DNA of 64,000 bases from Bacteroides fragilis NCTC 9343 (lineage in GTDB: Bacteria; Bacteroidota; Bacteroidia; Bacteroidales; Bacteroidaceae). The stretch spans positions 1,984,001 through 2,048,000 of the forward strand of contig NC_003228.3 in the NCBI RefSeq assembly GCF_000025985.1, given 5' to 3'. This document shows, in pieces, positions 1-9,717 of this stretch; the first letter of the stretch is position 1, and every line of letters begins with the position of its first letter. The translations under genes and the position numbers were made by a program. Under the pieces are notes generated by a model. It was not told the DNA's origin and made no database searches. It saw nothing but the letters and a program-made list of their open reading frames with translations.

Positions 1-296
1 TTGGGGATCTTTTTATCCTTATTATAAGACACAGTATAACCTTTGTGATGAATTATCTGCTCTGTTAATGGGAATTGGGAAACCGGAACCTTCAGATTTT
101 CATCGTGAGAATAATTGGGACGTGCAACATTCGGTCTTGATACTTTGGTTGCCTGAAAGAATACAGCTTGAATTTCCGGTGTGCAGAGATAGACTCCGTA
201 GATTAATGGTAAAATCGCAAATAGAGCTATTATCCAAAAGCTCTTAAACGAATTGTGGTGTTGCTTTTTAGATGGTCTTTTTCGCTTATTTTTCAT
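1..296 (-). CDS. DNA/RNA non-specific endonuclease (NUC1/endonuclease G-like), N-terminal part
   Basis: The reading frame starts at an ATG at 296 and runs off the left edge, so only about 98 residues are visible. It begins with a basic stretch (MKNKRKRPSKKQ), then one hydrophobic segment (about residues 20-37, WIIALFAILPLIYGVYL) typical of an exported, membrane-anchored protein. The last visible part (QIIHHKGYTVSYNKDKKIP) resembles the segment just before the catalytic domain of NucA/NUC1-type nucleases, where the chain normally continues into the DRGH active site. That active site lies outside the window, so the activity is inferred from the family. Secreted or periplasmic nucleic-acid degradation is the usual role. 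The start choice is supported by the basic-plus-hydrophobic N-terminus. Confidence 0.6.
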   Translation of the reverse strand, partial: MKNKRKRPSKKQHHNSFKSFWIIALFAILPLIYGVYLCTPEIQAVFFQATKVSRPNVARPNYSHDENLKVPVSQFPLTEQIIHHKGYTVSYNKDKKIP

Positions 297-890
297 GATA
301 TTGAAAATTTAAAGCCGGGCGTTTCGAATAATATATTGAGCGAGTCATTGTTGACACTCTCAGAATAACTATTGGGGGTGATTTTTGTCGCATCAAAATT
401 AATCAATCGATCAAGAAGTAGCAAATTAAACAGGTAGAATTATGAAAGCGGCCATTGATTACAAAAAAGCAAATAGTGCACTAATCGGCGTTGACACATT
501 CGAGGGTATATTGGGTTATATTGTAGCGACAGTTATTTCAAATAAGAATATTCAAGCTCATGAAAGGAGCGGGAAGATATATGAATGAATTTGATTATAT
601 GGAAGTATAGCATAAAACGAGGAACTAATAGAATATAGTTATCTGCCTGCAAATGATACCGCCTTTGTAAAACTTTTACGCAGACGGTTTATGCATTAGC
701 GGATATTATGACTCTGTTTGAACTTTTTTTGAATAAACTTTTATATAGATTTTATCGATCTGTTTTGAGTTCCTTTTCGATTTATTCCCTCGTTTTTATT
801 CGTCACATAACCCGCTATGCAGCTCACAAAACGGGAAAATATCTTCGAAAACAAATCTCAAAACAGCTTCGAGCGAAATTTAAACAGACC
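297..890. other. Intergenic region without a convincing gene
   Basis: About 590 bp between two genes that both read leftwards. A 48-codon ORF at 442-588 (+, starts MKAAIDYKKANSALIG) and a 9-codon ORF right after it have no recognisable family and look like remnants. A longer + strand ORF at 708-1034 runs into the antisense of the lipoprotein gene and is regarded as a shadow. No RNA gene or clear promoter was seen. Confidence 0.4.
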
Positions 891-2453
891 TCAAAGAGCA
901 ACGATTTTTTCAGCGAATGGCTTCCAGGCTTTGTTCTGCTTGTATGTTTCGACAAGGTTTTGGGGAACTCTTATCTTTTGAATTCCTGGCGGTACGGGGT
1001 AATAGTCGGCAGTAACCATCGTAGGCGACATTAATGAAATTTCGTCCAGCGAAACAGCATTTCCGAAAGCATTGAAGTCTAATGCCTTCACACTTGCGGG
1101 TAAAATAAGAGTTTTTACTTGACACTTGTTCAGAGCACTTATTCCTATTTTAACTATGCTTGCGGGAATTTTAAGAACAGTGAGTTTAGGAGAATGGTTA
1201 AAACATTCGCTCACTATTGCTGCCGTCCTGTCAACAGGCGAAGGTGTTGTCCGGGTTCCGTAAGTTTCGATGGTAGTAAGTTCGGGACAGCTGTAGAAAG
1301 AGCGGTCAATGTGGTAAATAGTATTCGGAAGGGTTACTTTCTGAATGGAACTGCCGGAAAAGGCCTCCAGGTCAATCACTTCACTTCCTTCGGGCAGAGT
1401 CAATTCTTTCAAGTTCTTTGTCTCTATGAAAGCCGATGCACCTACAATCTTAAAAGTGGAAGGCAAAGATATAGAAGATATACCGGATTTCCCGAAAGCT
1501 CCGTTCTGTAGTTCTTTGACGGAAGTATGGCTTATGTCGATAACATTCAGATCAGTACACCCGTAAAATGCCTCCTTTCCAACAATTTCCAAAGAAGCAG
1601 GCAGTGCTATTTTTTTTATTCCGGAAAATAAAAAGGCCTCTTCCGGCAATTCCTTAATCGATGTGTGGCTTAAATCGACGATTTTCAGATTTCTGCAATA
1701 AGCAAATGCTGCCTGCTCAATCGTACTCAAAGAGGCAGGGCACAGAAGTTCACTCGCTTTGATATTCTTATTTTCAAAGGCCTTTGATCCTATTGTGCGA
1801 ATACCATCCGGGAAGGTTATTGATGTAAAGTCGGAATCAATGACACTTACAACTTTATCTCCGTCTACTTTTACAGGTAATATTTGCACATCAAAAGATA
1901 CTTGTTTACCATCCAATTCAAGTGTCACTATTTGAAGTTGTGCCGGTACGGAAGAATTGAAACCTTGTACCCAATCAGCAGATGGAGCTGAATTTTCTTT
2001 TATCGTACCATCGGCATAGTTTATTTCAAGTACCATATTACTGAGGGAGAGAGGCTCTCCCAATGTATATACGGTTTTTGAAGGTAAAGTCTTAATTGAA
2101 ATCGCTTGAATATCATTAATCAGCACTTGTATTTTAAAAGTAACGGTAAAACTGCCTTTGTGTACCTCTAAAATCTGATCGTTTTCGGGTACCGTACTGT
2201 TGAATCCAGTGACTTCGTCTTTTTTTACAGGAACTATTTCAGACGTTTCGTTTGAATAAAATACTTTCAATGTCATATCGGATACATCCAATTCTTCTCC
2301 TATGAAATATATTCTTTTTCCAGGTAGTTTATCAATCTCGATTTTTACTATTGTATTAGGAATTAATTCGTTTGGAGAGTCTTTGGAACATGCACCCAAG
2401 AAAGTCATTGACAGAAGGAAAACATAAATAAAGTAAAACTGCTTTTGCTTCAT
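891..2453 (-). CDS. Surface lipoprotein with Ig-like repeats and BspA-type leucine-rich repeats
   Basis: A 520-residue predicted lipoprotein. The N-terminus is a lipoprotein signal with lipobox LGAC around residues 19-22. Two similar beta-sandwich repeats follow (about residues 35-110 and 115-190), each starting with a KLPGKRIYFIGEEL-like or TLPSKTVYTLGEPL-like strand, as in bacterial Ig-like (Big_3/Big_4) domains. From about residue 205 to the end there are BspA/LRR_5 repeats with the pattern I..ALP.SL..IG..AF..C..L. Proteins of this build are anchored in the outer membrane and bind host or matrix ligands; the ligand is unknown. It appears monocistronic, and no polysaccharide-utilisation genes flank it. 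Confidence 0.8.
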   Translation of the reverse strand: MKQKQFYFIYVFLLSMTFLGACSKDSPNELIPNTIVKIEIDKLPGKRIYFIGEELDVSDMTLKVFYSNETSEIVPVKKDEVTGFNSTVPENDQILEVHKGSFTVTFKIQVLINDIQAISIKTLPSKTVYTLGEPLSLSNMVLEINYADGTIKENSAPSADWVQGFNSSVPAQLQIVTLELDGKQVSFDVQILPVKVDGDKVVSVIDSDFTSITFPDGIRTIGSKAFENKNIKASELLCPASLSTIEQAAFAYCRNLKIVDLSHTSIKELPEEAFLFSGIKKIALPASLEIVGKEAFYGCTDLNVIDISHTSVKELQNGAFGKSGISSISLPSTFKIVGASAFIETKNLKELTLPEGSEVIDLEAFSGSSIQKVTLPNTIYHIDRSFYSCPELTTIETYGTRTTPSPVDRTAAIVSECFNHSPKLTVLKIPASIVKIGISALNKCQVKTLILPASVKALDFNAFGNAVSLDEISLMSPTMVTADYYPVPPGIQKIRVPQNLVETYKQNKAWKPFAEKIVAL

Positions 2454-2659
2454 CTTTTTCTATTTTTTTTTATGCGGACATAATTATCCTTAAACTAAAG
2501 AACAAGAACAAGGGGGGAAATGTTCTTGATGCCATTGAGCACAAAATGTTTTTATGTAATAGTAATATTGGTAATGTTTTGGTTACCAGTGAACTTTTCG
2601 ATTGATGCTTTTCAGGAATCTTTGGAAAATCGTTTGCTGACGATAGGCTTTTACTGTGT

Positions 2660-3153
2660 GTTACGTCGTTATTGATTCTTTTTCTGGCACTTTCTACGCT
2701 CAGATCTATTTTCTTTCTGTCAGATGTCGGAAGTGTTGTATGAGCAAATGGCTGTATCTCACATCAGAGTAGTCCGTTTTTGATAGCTTCGTTTATTCCT
2801 GCTTTAATAGGATATAGGCGGATCCGATACCCTGCATCGCTATAGCCGTTTGCTTTCATCTATTTGTCAAAATGCTCTATAGTAATAGGATTCATTATAG
2901 TCATTGATAAATTGCCTTCGGCTGTTTCGAATACTTTTAATGTACCTTTGTTCATTTGGGCATAACTTTTCCATTCTTCTACTGGAAGTTACTCTATACG
3001 ATTGCATATAAAGTTATTAAAAATGAATACATAGGATGGATGTTTTTTTGTTGAGATACACAACAAGATAGGAAAATATTTCCTGCTGTTGGTTTTGCCT
3101 TTAGAATAGTAAAGGATAATATTGCCATAAGCTATACTTTTGTGACACCCCAT
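2660..3153 (-). pseudogene. Decayed tyrosine recombinase (phage integrase SAM-like N-terminal half)
   Basis: Reading leftwards from an ATG at 3153, one frame encodes a recognisable integrase N-terminus: an arm-type segment (LYYSKGKTNSRKYFPILL), LPVEEWKSY, then ITIEHFDK and MKANGYSDAGYRIRLYPIK, which match the SAM-like core-binding domain of Bacteroidales phage-type integrases. Three in-frame stops interrupt it (before LPVEEW, after EHFDK and after NGLL), and the catalytic domain with its R-H-R-Y residues is missing. No frame change is needed across the visible part, so point mutation plus 3' loss explains the decay. It lies next to a tRNA gene, a common integration target, and may mark an old integrated element. 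Confidence 0.65.
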
Positions 3154-3250
3154 CAGACGCTTCCAATGATTTAGATGTGTTCGGTTTCACTTTTTTATAG
3201 CTTTGTAAACTGCCCTATATATGATGACCCTTTTATATGTCTTATAAAAG

Positions 3251-3323
3251 AGCCGCTAGCCAGACTTGAACTGGCGACCTACGCGTTACGAATGCGTTGC
3301 TCTACCGACTGAGCTATAGCGGC
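3251..3323 (-). tRNA. tRNA-Thr (anticodon CGT)
   Basis: On the minus strand the acceptor arms GCCGCTA and TAGCGGC pair perfectly. The D arm is GCTCAGTCGGTAGAGC, the anticodon stem is ACGCA/CGCGT around the loop TTCGTAA (anticodon CGT, reading ACG), and the T arm is GCCAG-TTCAAGT-CTGGC. CCA is not encoded. The gene stands alone. Confidence 0.93.
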
Positions 3324-3521
3324 GTGACACTTTACCGTTTACGGCGTGCAAAATTACAGCTTTATTTTTAAAAACAAAATGAATCTATACTTTTTTCGTG
3401 ATAATTTCTCTGAAATGTTTATAAAATAAAAAGGTTAGGGATTAAATTAGAAAATAGTTGTAGATTCAAATATTTAAACTCATATTTGCATATTTACTGA
3501 TAAATCTACTTTTATATTACT

Positions 3522-5426
3522 ATGAATATACGATTTTATTATAAGTATCTTTCATCGCGAGTTGCTTCAAAATGGCTGATACTTGCTGTCGATGTTCTTT
3601 TAGTGATCTTTTCAATGTTTCTGGCAAGCCTTTTGCAAATAGGTCTGTCGGCATTAGTCTTTGAGTTTTCGTTGTGGGTGTGGACAACACTGTTTTGTGT
3701 AATATTCAATGTGTGCTTCTTTCATCTGAATCGTACTTATGTAGGGGTCATTCGATATTCTTCCTTTATTGATATTTCTCGTATTTTCATTTCCTTAACT
3801 TTGGGATATTTGGTTACCTGTGTAGGCAATTTGCTTTGGATGGGGTGGAGTGGACGAGAAGTATTGCCGATTAGTGTTATTCTTACAGCTTATATCGTCA
3901 ATTTCTCCTTGATGGTCTGTTTGCGTATTTTGGTGAAAATGATCCATGAGTTGATGACTTTCGATCGTAGACATAGTATTCGGGTGTTTGTTTATGGTTC
4001 GAAGGGAGCTGGTATTAATATTGCTAAATCATTACGAGTTAGTAGAAGTAATCATTTTAGATTAAAAGGATTTATTTCAGACGATACAGGCTTTATAGGG
4101 AAGCAGACGATGGGGTGTAGAGTATATGCGAATAATGAATCTCTGTTTGATATTTTAGAAGAAGAGAGAATTGAAGCTATTATTGTTTCTTCTGAGAAAG
4201 TGCACCGACTTGAAACCTCCGGTATGATTGACCGGTTGATAGCCGAGGATATTCGTATTCTTACAGTTCCTCCATTCAATGATCTGGGAAAGGAAGGTAT
4301 GCAAATAAAGGATATTCAGATAGAAGATTTGTTACAGAGAGACCCTATTCATGTAGATATTCGAAAAATATCTTCCCATATAGAAGGAAAGAGAATAATG
4401 ATTACGGGAGCTGCCGGTTCAATTGGGCGTGAAATGGTGAGGCAGATAGCCGGATTGAATCCATATAAATTAATTTTGGTTGATCAGGCAGAATCACCTT
4501 TGCATAATGTACAATTGGAACTGTTGGATAATTGGCGGGATATTGATGCTAAAATGCTGGTTGCCGATGTGACTAACCAAACGCGAATGGAATCAATCTT
4601 TAAAGACTATCGTCCGCAGTATGTTTTCCATGCTGCTGCCTATAAACATGTGCCCATGATGGAAGATAATGTATCTGAAGCCATACAGGTGAATGTGTTG
4701 GGTACTCGTATTATGGCTGACTTAGCTGTAAAATATGGTGTGGAAAAGTTTGTGATGGTCTCTACGGATAAGGCTGTCAATCCGACTAACGTAATGGGAT
4801 GTAGTAAAAGACTTGCTGAGATTTATGTTCAGTCTCTCGCACATCAATTATCTAAATATGTCAATGATGGGGCATTAGTGAAATTTATCACAACTCGTTT
4901 TGGGAATGTGCTTGGCTCGAACGGATCTGTGATACCTAGATTTAAACAACAGATAGAGAAAGGAGGGCCGGTTACTGTAACGCATCCTCAAGTTATACGT
5001 TATTTTATGACTATTCCGGAAGCGTGTCAATTGGTATTGGAAGCGGGAAGTATGGGTAATGGGGGTGAAATCTATATTTTTGATATGGGCAATCCTGTGA
5101 AGATTGTTGATCTAGCCAGAAGAATGATCTATTTGAGTGGGCAGAAAAATATAAAAATAGAGTTTACCGGCTTGCGGCATGGTGAGAAGCTATACGAAGA
5201 GTTATTGAATGTGAAAGAGTTCACTTGTCCTACCTACCATGAAAAAATAATGATAGCCAAAGTTCGTGAGTATGATTATGAAGAGGTTAAGCAAGAAATT
5301 CAAAAGTTAATAGATTTGAGCTATACTTCTGACACCATGGGAATTGTCGCTTCTATGAAAAAGATAGTTCCTGAATTTGTAAGCAAGAATTCGGAGTTTG
5401 AGATATTAGATAAAGCCTCTTTTTAA
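3522..5426 (+). CDS. Membrane nucleotide-sugar 4,6-dehydratase (FlaA1/WbpM/CapD type)
   Basis: A 634-residue protein of the large membrane-bound class of UDP-N-acetylglucosamine 4,6-dehydratases. Four hydrophobic segments occupy about residues 15-130. A CoA-binding-like Rossmann domain follows (about 150-270), then an extended short-chain dehydrogenase domain with the NAD-binding motif TGAAGSIG near residue 295. The motif STDKAVNPTN followed by NVMGCSKR has Met in place of the usual catalytic Tyr, which is normal for this subfamily (M-x3-K). Products feed UDP-QuiNAc, UDP-FucNAc or similar sugars into surface polysaccharide. The B. fragilis UngD proteins belong to this type (from memory). It is the first gene of the export module at 3,522-10,181, about 115 bp before the exporter gene. 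Confidence 0.88.
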   Translation: MNIRFYYKYLSSRVASKWLILAVDVLLVIFSMFLASLLQIGLSALVFEFSLWVWTTLFCVIFNVCFFHLNRTYVGVIRYSSFIDISRIFISLTLGYLVTCVGNLLWMGWSGREVLPISVILTAYIVNFSLMVCLRILVKMIHELMTFDRRHSIRVFVYGSKGAGINIAKSLRVSRSNHFRLKGFISDDTGFIGKQTMGCRVYANNESLFDILEEERIEAIIVSSEKVHRLETSGMIDRLIAEDIRILTVPPFNDLGKEGMQIKDIQIEDLLQRDPIHVDIRKISSHIEGKRIMITGAAGSIGREMVRQIAGLNPYKLILVDQAESPLHNVQLELLDNWRDIDAKMLVADVTNQTRMESIFKDYRPQYVFHAAAYKHVPMMEDNVSEAIQVNVLGTRIMADLAVKYGVEKFVMVSTDKAVNPTNVMGCSKRLAEIYVQSLAHQLSKYVNDGALVKFITTRFGNVLGSNGSVIPRFKQQIEKGGPVTVTHPQVIRYFMTIPEACQLVLEAGSMGNGGEIYIFDMGNPVKIVDLARRMIYLSGQKNIKIEFTGLRHGEKLYEELLNVKEFTCPTYHEKIMIAKVREYDYEEVKQEIQKLIDLSYTSDTMGIVASMKKIVPEFVSKNSEFEILDKASF

Positions 5427-5480
5427 TCTATTTTCGAAAACTTAGGAATGAAATAAATGTATATTATGAAAATAATATAT

Positions 5481-5488
5481 TACCTTTG
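5481..5488 (+). promoter_or_regulatory. Bacteroides -7 box (TACCTTTG) before the polysaccharide exporter gene
   Basis: TACCTTTG matches the TAnnTTTG -7 consensus and lies about 50 bp before the next start codon. No good -33 TTTG was seen, so this is a partial match. Confidence 0.4.
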
Positions 5489-5540
5489 TGGCCGATTTAT
5501 AATTTATTAGAGGAACACTAAAGATTAATCAGAATATCTT

Positions 5541-8090
5541 ATGCGTAGATTTATTACACTATTCTTCTTGATTTTTACCTTGTCCGGAGTGGCTGTAGCT
5601 CAGCAAATGTCCGATGATCAGGTCGTGCAGTATGTAAAAGATGCTCAAAAGATGGGTAAAACTCAGAAGCAGATTACAACAGAGTTGATGAGAAGGGGCG
5701 TTACGAAAGAACAAGTCGAACGCATTCAGGAAAAATATGAAAATGGAAGTGGCAGTACCGGTACACAGAACAACCAGAACTCAACAAGGTCGCGTACGCG
5801 TACTCAGCAAAATGATGAAAGTGATTACTCTAATCGCTCTCAAAAAAATCTGAAAGATCAGAAAAATCAAAAGAACCAGAAGAATATAAAAGGGCTTCGT
5901 CAGTCGAACAACCAGAAAAACAAGCGTGGAATGGGAGATGAGAATCTGGAAATGACAGATGAAGACATGATGAATGAGGAAGACTGGTCTGACGAGTACA
6001 CCGTGAAGCCGGAAGAGGATCCGACTCAACAAATTTTCGGACATAATATTTTTACGAACGAGAACCTTACATTTGAACCCAATCTGAATATAGCAACTCC
6101 TGTAAGCTATCGTTTGGGACCTGGAGACGAGGTGATTATAGATGTGTGGGGAGCTTCTCAGACTACAATCAGACAAACCATTTCTCCGGAGGGTAGTATT
6201 TTAGTCGATAATCTTGGTCCTATTTACCTAAGTGGAATGACTGTTCGTGAGGCTAATAATGCGGTACGTCGTGAATTTGCGAAAATCTACGCAGGTATAT
6301 CCGGCCCGAATCCTAATACTTCAGTTGATCTGACGTTAGGCAATATCCGTACTATTCAAATTAGTATTATGGGAGAAGTTGCTGTTCCGGGTACTTATGC
6401 GCTCTCGGCATTCTCTTCTGTATTCCATGCTCTCTATCGTGCCGGTGGTGTTAATAAGATAGGTAGTTTACGTAGTATTAAAGTTGTGCGTAACGGCAAA
6501 AAAATAGCAGATCTGGATGTTTACGATTTCATAATGAAGGGGAAACTGAATGACGATGTTCGTTTGCAAGACGGTGATGTGGTCATTGTTGATCCATATG
6601 AATCTTTAGTGCAGATTACCGGTAAGGTAAAACGTCCGATGTTTTATGAGATGAAGCCTTCTGAGACAATGGCTACTATTTTAAAATATTCAGGTGGTTT
6701 CACCGGGGATGCTTATAAAAAAGCTATACGCTTAATTCGTAAAACAGGCCGTGAGCATCAGGTTTATAATGTAGATGAAATGGATTATTCGGTATTTAAA
6801 CTGGATGATGGAGATGTGCTGGCTGTGGATTCGGTATTGGAGCGTTTTGAAAACCGTGTTGAAGTCCGTGGTGCTGTTTATCGTGCCGGTATGTACCAAA
6901 TCGATGGAACTGTAAACACAGTAAAACAATTAATAAAGAAAGCTGAAGGAGTGAGAGGGGATGCTTTCTTAAACCGTGCTATCATCGATCGTGAGAATGA
7001 TGATCTTACTCATGAGATGATTCAAATTGATTTAAAGGGATTGTTGAATGGTACTGTAGCTGATATTCCTCTTCAGAAAAATGATATCCTTTATATTCCG
7101 AGTATTGAAGATTTGAAGGAGGAAGCAACCCTTACGATTCATGGTGAAGTAGCCAATCCGGGTACTTATTTGTATTCATCCAATATGTCGGTTGAAGACC
7201 TTGTTTTACAAGCCGGAGGATTATTGGAGGCAGCTTCGACAGCCCGTGTGGATGTGTCCCGACGAATAAAAAATTCAAAAAGTACTGAATTGAGTAATAT
7301 AGTTGGTAAGACTTTCTCTTTTGAATTGAAAGATGGTTTTCTTGTAGGAGGTGATCAGGATTTCCATTTGGAACCTTTTGACGAAGTATATATTCGTCGT
7401 AGCCCTGCTTATCATCAACAACAAAATGTTACAGTTGGAGGCGAGGTTTTATTTGGTGGACGTTATGCGCTATCAAAGAAGAACGAACGTCTTAGTGATT
7501 TGATTTCTAAAGCGGGCGGTATTACTCAAGATGCTTATGTGAAAGGTGCCCGTTTGATTCGTAAAATGACAGAAGAAGAGTTGCGCCGCAAGGAGGATGC
7601 ACTTCGTATGGCTAATAAGGGTGGAGCTGATTCCATTTCTGTTAAGACCCTTGATGTCTCTGATACTTATTCTGTCGGTATTGAGTTGGAAAAGGCTTTG
7701 GCTAATCCGGGGTCAGACTTTGATATGGTATTACGTGAAGGCGATATTTTGTTTGTGCCGGAGTATGTAAGTACCGTCAAAATCAATGGTGCTGTGATGT
7801 ATCCCAATACAGTATTATATAAGAAAGGCGAAAGTTTGAAATACTATATTAATCAGGCCGGTGGTTTTGCAAGTCTTGCAAAGAAAAAAAGAGCTTTTGT
7901 GGTTTATATGAATGGAACAGTGTCTCGTTTACGTACGGGAAATTCTAAAGCGATAGAACCAGGCTGTGAGATTATCGTGCCAAGTAAAGATCCGAAGAAG
8001 AGAATGTCGGCAGCCGAAATTATAGGAATGGGTACTTCTGCTGCTTCATTAGCAACTATGATTGCAACGATGGTTAACCTCTTTAAGTAG
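5541..8090 (+). CDS. Wza-like polysaccharide export outer-membrane protein with multiple SLBB domains
   Basis: 849 residues. The signal peptide ends near VAVAQ (about residue 21). A low-complexity N/Q/K/R-rich stretch spans about 75-135. The Poly_export domain follows (about 190-270, with YRLGPGDEVIIDVWG), then about six SLBB repeats, each opening with a strand such as ISIMGEVAVPGTY, VQITGKVKRPMFY, VEVRGAVYRAGMY, LTIHGEVANPGTY, VTVGGEVLFGGRY or VKINGAVMYPNTV. A hydrophobic helix near the C-terminus (GTSAASLATMIATMV) fits membrane insertion. It would form the export channel of a capsule or exopolysaccharide together with the Wzz-like protein encoded 8 bp downstream. It is much longer than E. 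coli Wza (about 380 residues), as is usual for Bacteroidetes exporters. Confidence 0.9.
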   Translation: MRRFITLFFLIFTLSGVAVAQQMSDDQVVQYVKDAQKMGKTQKQITTELMRRGVTKEQVERIQEKYENGSGSTGTQNNQNSTRSRTRTQQNDESDYSNRSQKNLKDQKNQKNQKNIKGLRQSNNQKNKRGMGDENLEMTDEDMMNEEDWSDEYTVKPEEDPTQQIFGHNIFTNENLTFEPNLNIATPVSYRLGPGDEVIIDVWGASQTTIRQTISPEGSILVDNLGPIYLSGMTVREANNAVRREFAKIYAGISGPNPNTSVDLTLGNIRTIQISIMGEVAVPGTYALSAFSSVFHALYRAGGVNKIGSLRSIKVVRNGKKIADLDVYDFIMKGKLNDDVRLQDGDVVIVDPYESLVQITGKVKRPMFYEMKPSETMATILKYSGGFTGDAYKKAIRLIRKTGREHQVYNVDEMDYSVFKLDDGDVLAVDSVLERFENRVEVRGAVYRAGMYQIDGTVNTVKQLIKKAEGVRGDAFLNRAIIDRENDDLTHEMIQIDLKGLLNGTVADIPLQKNDILYIPSIEDLKEEATLTIHGEVANPGTYLYSSNMSVEDLVLQAGGLLEAASTARVDVSRRIKNSKSTELSNIVGKTFSFELKDGFLVGGDQDFHLEPFDEVYIRRSPAYHQQQNVTVGGEVLFGGRYALSKKNERLSDLISKAGGITQDAYVKGARLIRKMTEEELRRKEDALRMANKGGADSISVKTLDVSDTYSVGIELEKALANPGSDFDMVLREGDILFVPEYVSTVKINGAVMYPNTVLYKKGESLKYYINQAGGFASLAKKKRAFVVYMNGTVSRLRTGNSKAIEPGCEIIVPSKDPKKRMSAAEIIGMGTSAASLATMIATMVNLFK

Positions 8091-8098
8091 TAATAACT

Positions 8099-9211
8099 AT
8101 GACTGAAGATAAGAATATAAATAAAACGACTCCGCAATCTGAGGAACAAGAAATTGATCTGATAGAGTTGGCTCAGAAAGTTTGGGCCGGTCGTAAATTA
8201 GTATTAAAGGTTTGTGGTGTTGCCGTGTTAGTAGGACTTGTAGTGGCTTTTAGTATTCCTAAAGAGTATTCTACAAGTGTAACACTGGCACCGGAAACAG
8301 GTAGCAAGTCTTCTACTGGAGGCAGGGGGGCATTAGCCGCTATGGCCGGTATTAATCTTGGCAGTTCAACCGGAGAAGATGCACTTTCTCCCGAATTGTA
8401 TCCTGATATTGTTAGTTCCACACCTTTTCTATTGGAAATGTTCGATGTGAAGGTTGCTGATCAGAAAGGCAAGATTAATACAACTCTGTATGAGTACTTG
8501 GATAAATATCAACGGGCTCCTTGGTGGGGAGCGGTTGCATCAGCTCCTTTCAAAGCATTAGGTTGGGTTGTATCTTTGTTTAAAGATGCACCGGAGGAAC
8601 AGGGAGATGCAAAGATAGATCCTTTCTATTTGACTGCAGATCAAGCTGGAATAGCGGATGCTTTGAGTCATCGTATATCTGTTTCGGTAGATAAGAAAAC
8701 AGGAGTGACTACACTTACTGTGACAATGCAGGATCCATTAATTTCTGCAGCATTAACAGATACGGTAATGCATTGTTTGCAAAATTATATCACAGATTAT
8801 CGTACCAATAAAGCGCGTCATGATTTGGCTTTTACTGAGAAACTATTTAATGAAGCTCAGGAGAACTACTATGAAGCGCAGCAGAAATATGCTCGTTTTA
8901 TGGATGGTAATCAAAATATCATTATGCAAAGTTTCCGTACAGAGCAAGAGCGTTTGCAGAATGAGATGAATTTAGCTTATGGAGTATTCACTCAAGTGTC
9001 GCAACAATTGCAATTGGCGAAAGCTAAAGTACAGGAAATAACTCCTGTTTATACTGTAGTACAACCTGCTACAGTTCCTTTGAGACCGGCTAAACCTAAT
9101 AAAATCATGATTTTAATTGGTTTTGTATTCTTAGCGGGTGTAGGTAGTATAGGATGGATTCTCTTTGTTAAAGATTTATTGAACGGATGGAAGAAACAGC
9201 CAGAAAAATAA
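8099..9211 (+). CDS. Wzz-like polysaccharide chain-length/co-polymerase protein
   Basis: 370 residues. A cytoplasmic N-terminal segment precedes a first transmembrane helix (about residues 37-56, LKVCGVAVLVGLVVAF), then a large periplasmic region with coiled-coil potential (about 255-320, FTEKLFNEAQENYYEAQQKY), a proline-rich motif (PATVPLRPAKPNK) and a second transmembrane helix (IMILIGFVFLAGVGSIGWILF). This is the normal topology of Wzz/PCP proteins without a fused tyrosine kinase. It starts 8 bp after the exporter gene, and its last 25 bp overlap the antiterminator gene, so all three are probably cotranscribed and translationally linked. Confidence 0.85.
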   Translation: MTEDKNINKTTPQSEEQEIDLIELAQKVWAGRKLVLKVCGVAVLVGLVVAFSIPKEYSTSVTLAPETGSKSSTGGRGALAAMAGINLGSSTGEDALSPELYPDIVSSTPFLLEMFDVKVADQKGKINTTLYEYLDKYQRAPWWGAVASAPFKALGWVVSLFKDAPEEQGDAKIDPFYLTADQAGIADALSHRISVSVDKKTGVTTLTVTMQDPLISAALTDTVMHCLQNYITDYRTNKARHDLAFTEKLFNEAQENYYEAQQKYARFMDGNQNIIMQSFRTEQERLQNEMNLAYGVFTQVSQQLQLAKAKVQEITPVYTVVQPATVPLRPAKPNKIMILIGFVFLAGVGSIGWILFVKDLLNGWKKQPEK

Positions 9212-9717
9212 AAGAAAATACTTCTTGCTGGTATGCTGTATATACAGCACCGAGAGCAGAGAAGAAAGTGAAGGAACAACTGGATAAGATAGGCGTTGAA
9301 AACTATTTGCCTCTTCAACCGGTAGTTCGTTTGTGGAACAATCGCAAGAAAAAGATTTTCATTCCTGTTGTTCCGGGATGTCTATTTGTGCACATCTCCT
9401 CTGAGGAGATTGCTCATGTAGCCGGTATTCATGGAGTAGCTTTTTTACTGAAGGAAAAGGGACAATATGTTTCTATACCGGAAGTTCAAATGGAGACTTT
9501 CAAGACTATGATAGAGCACTCTTGCGAACTGGTCGAGTTTGCGCCAAATGAGTTTGTTCCTGGAACCGTAGTGCGAGTAATAAGTGGACAATTACAAGGA
9601 TTGGAAGCTGAGCTAGTTGAGTGCCAAGGAAATAATAAGTTGTTACTGCGAGTTGAAGGGTTGGGATGCGCTTTGGTTACAGTCTCAACGGATTGTGTAG
9701 CTTCAAAAGAGGAATAA
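9187..9717 (+). CDS. upxY: UpxY-like NusG-family transcription antiterminator
   Basis: 176 residues. The NusG N-terminal domain (WYAVYTAPRAEKKVKEQL, then NYLPL and IPVVPGCLFVHI) covers about residues 13-105, and a KOW-type domain (PGTVVRVISGQLQGLEAELVE) lies at about 125-150. In Bacteroides, UpxY proteins load on RNA polymerase at the 5' leader of one capsule operon and prevent premature termination. They are normally encoded by the first gene of the locus. Here the gene sits after the exporter and chain-length genes, overlaps the Wzz-like gene by 25 bp, and shares one base with the next start codon (TAATG). Its target leader is not obvious in the window. Confidence 0.85.
   Translation: MEETARKIKENTSCWYAVYTAPRAEKKVKEQLDKIGVENYLPLQPVVRLWNNRKKKIFIPVVPGCLFVHISSEEIAHVAGIHGVAFLLKEKGQYVSIPEVQMETFKTMIEHSCELVEFAPNEFVPGTVVRVISGQLQGLEAELVECQGNNKLLLRVEGLGCALVTVSTDCVASKEE

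Noticed and set aside
708..1034. 108-codon + strand ORF near the left end
   Set aside because: Overlaps the 3' end of the lipoprotein gene on the opposite strand and lacks protein-like features.
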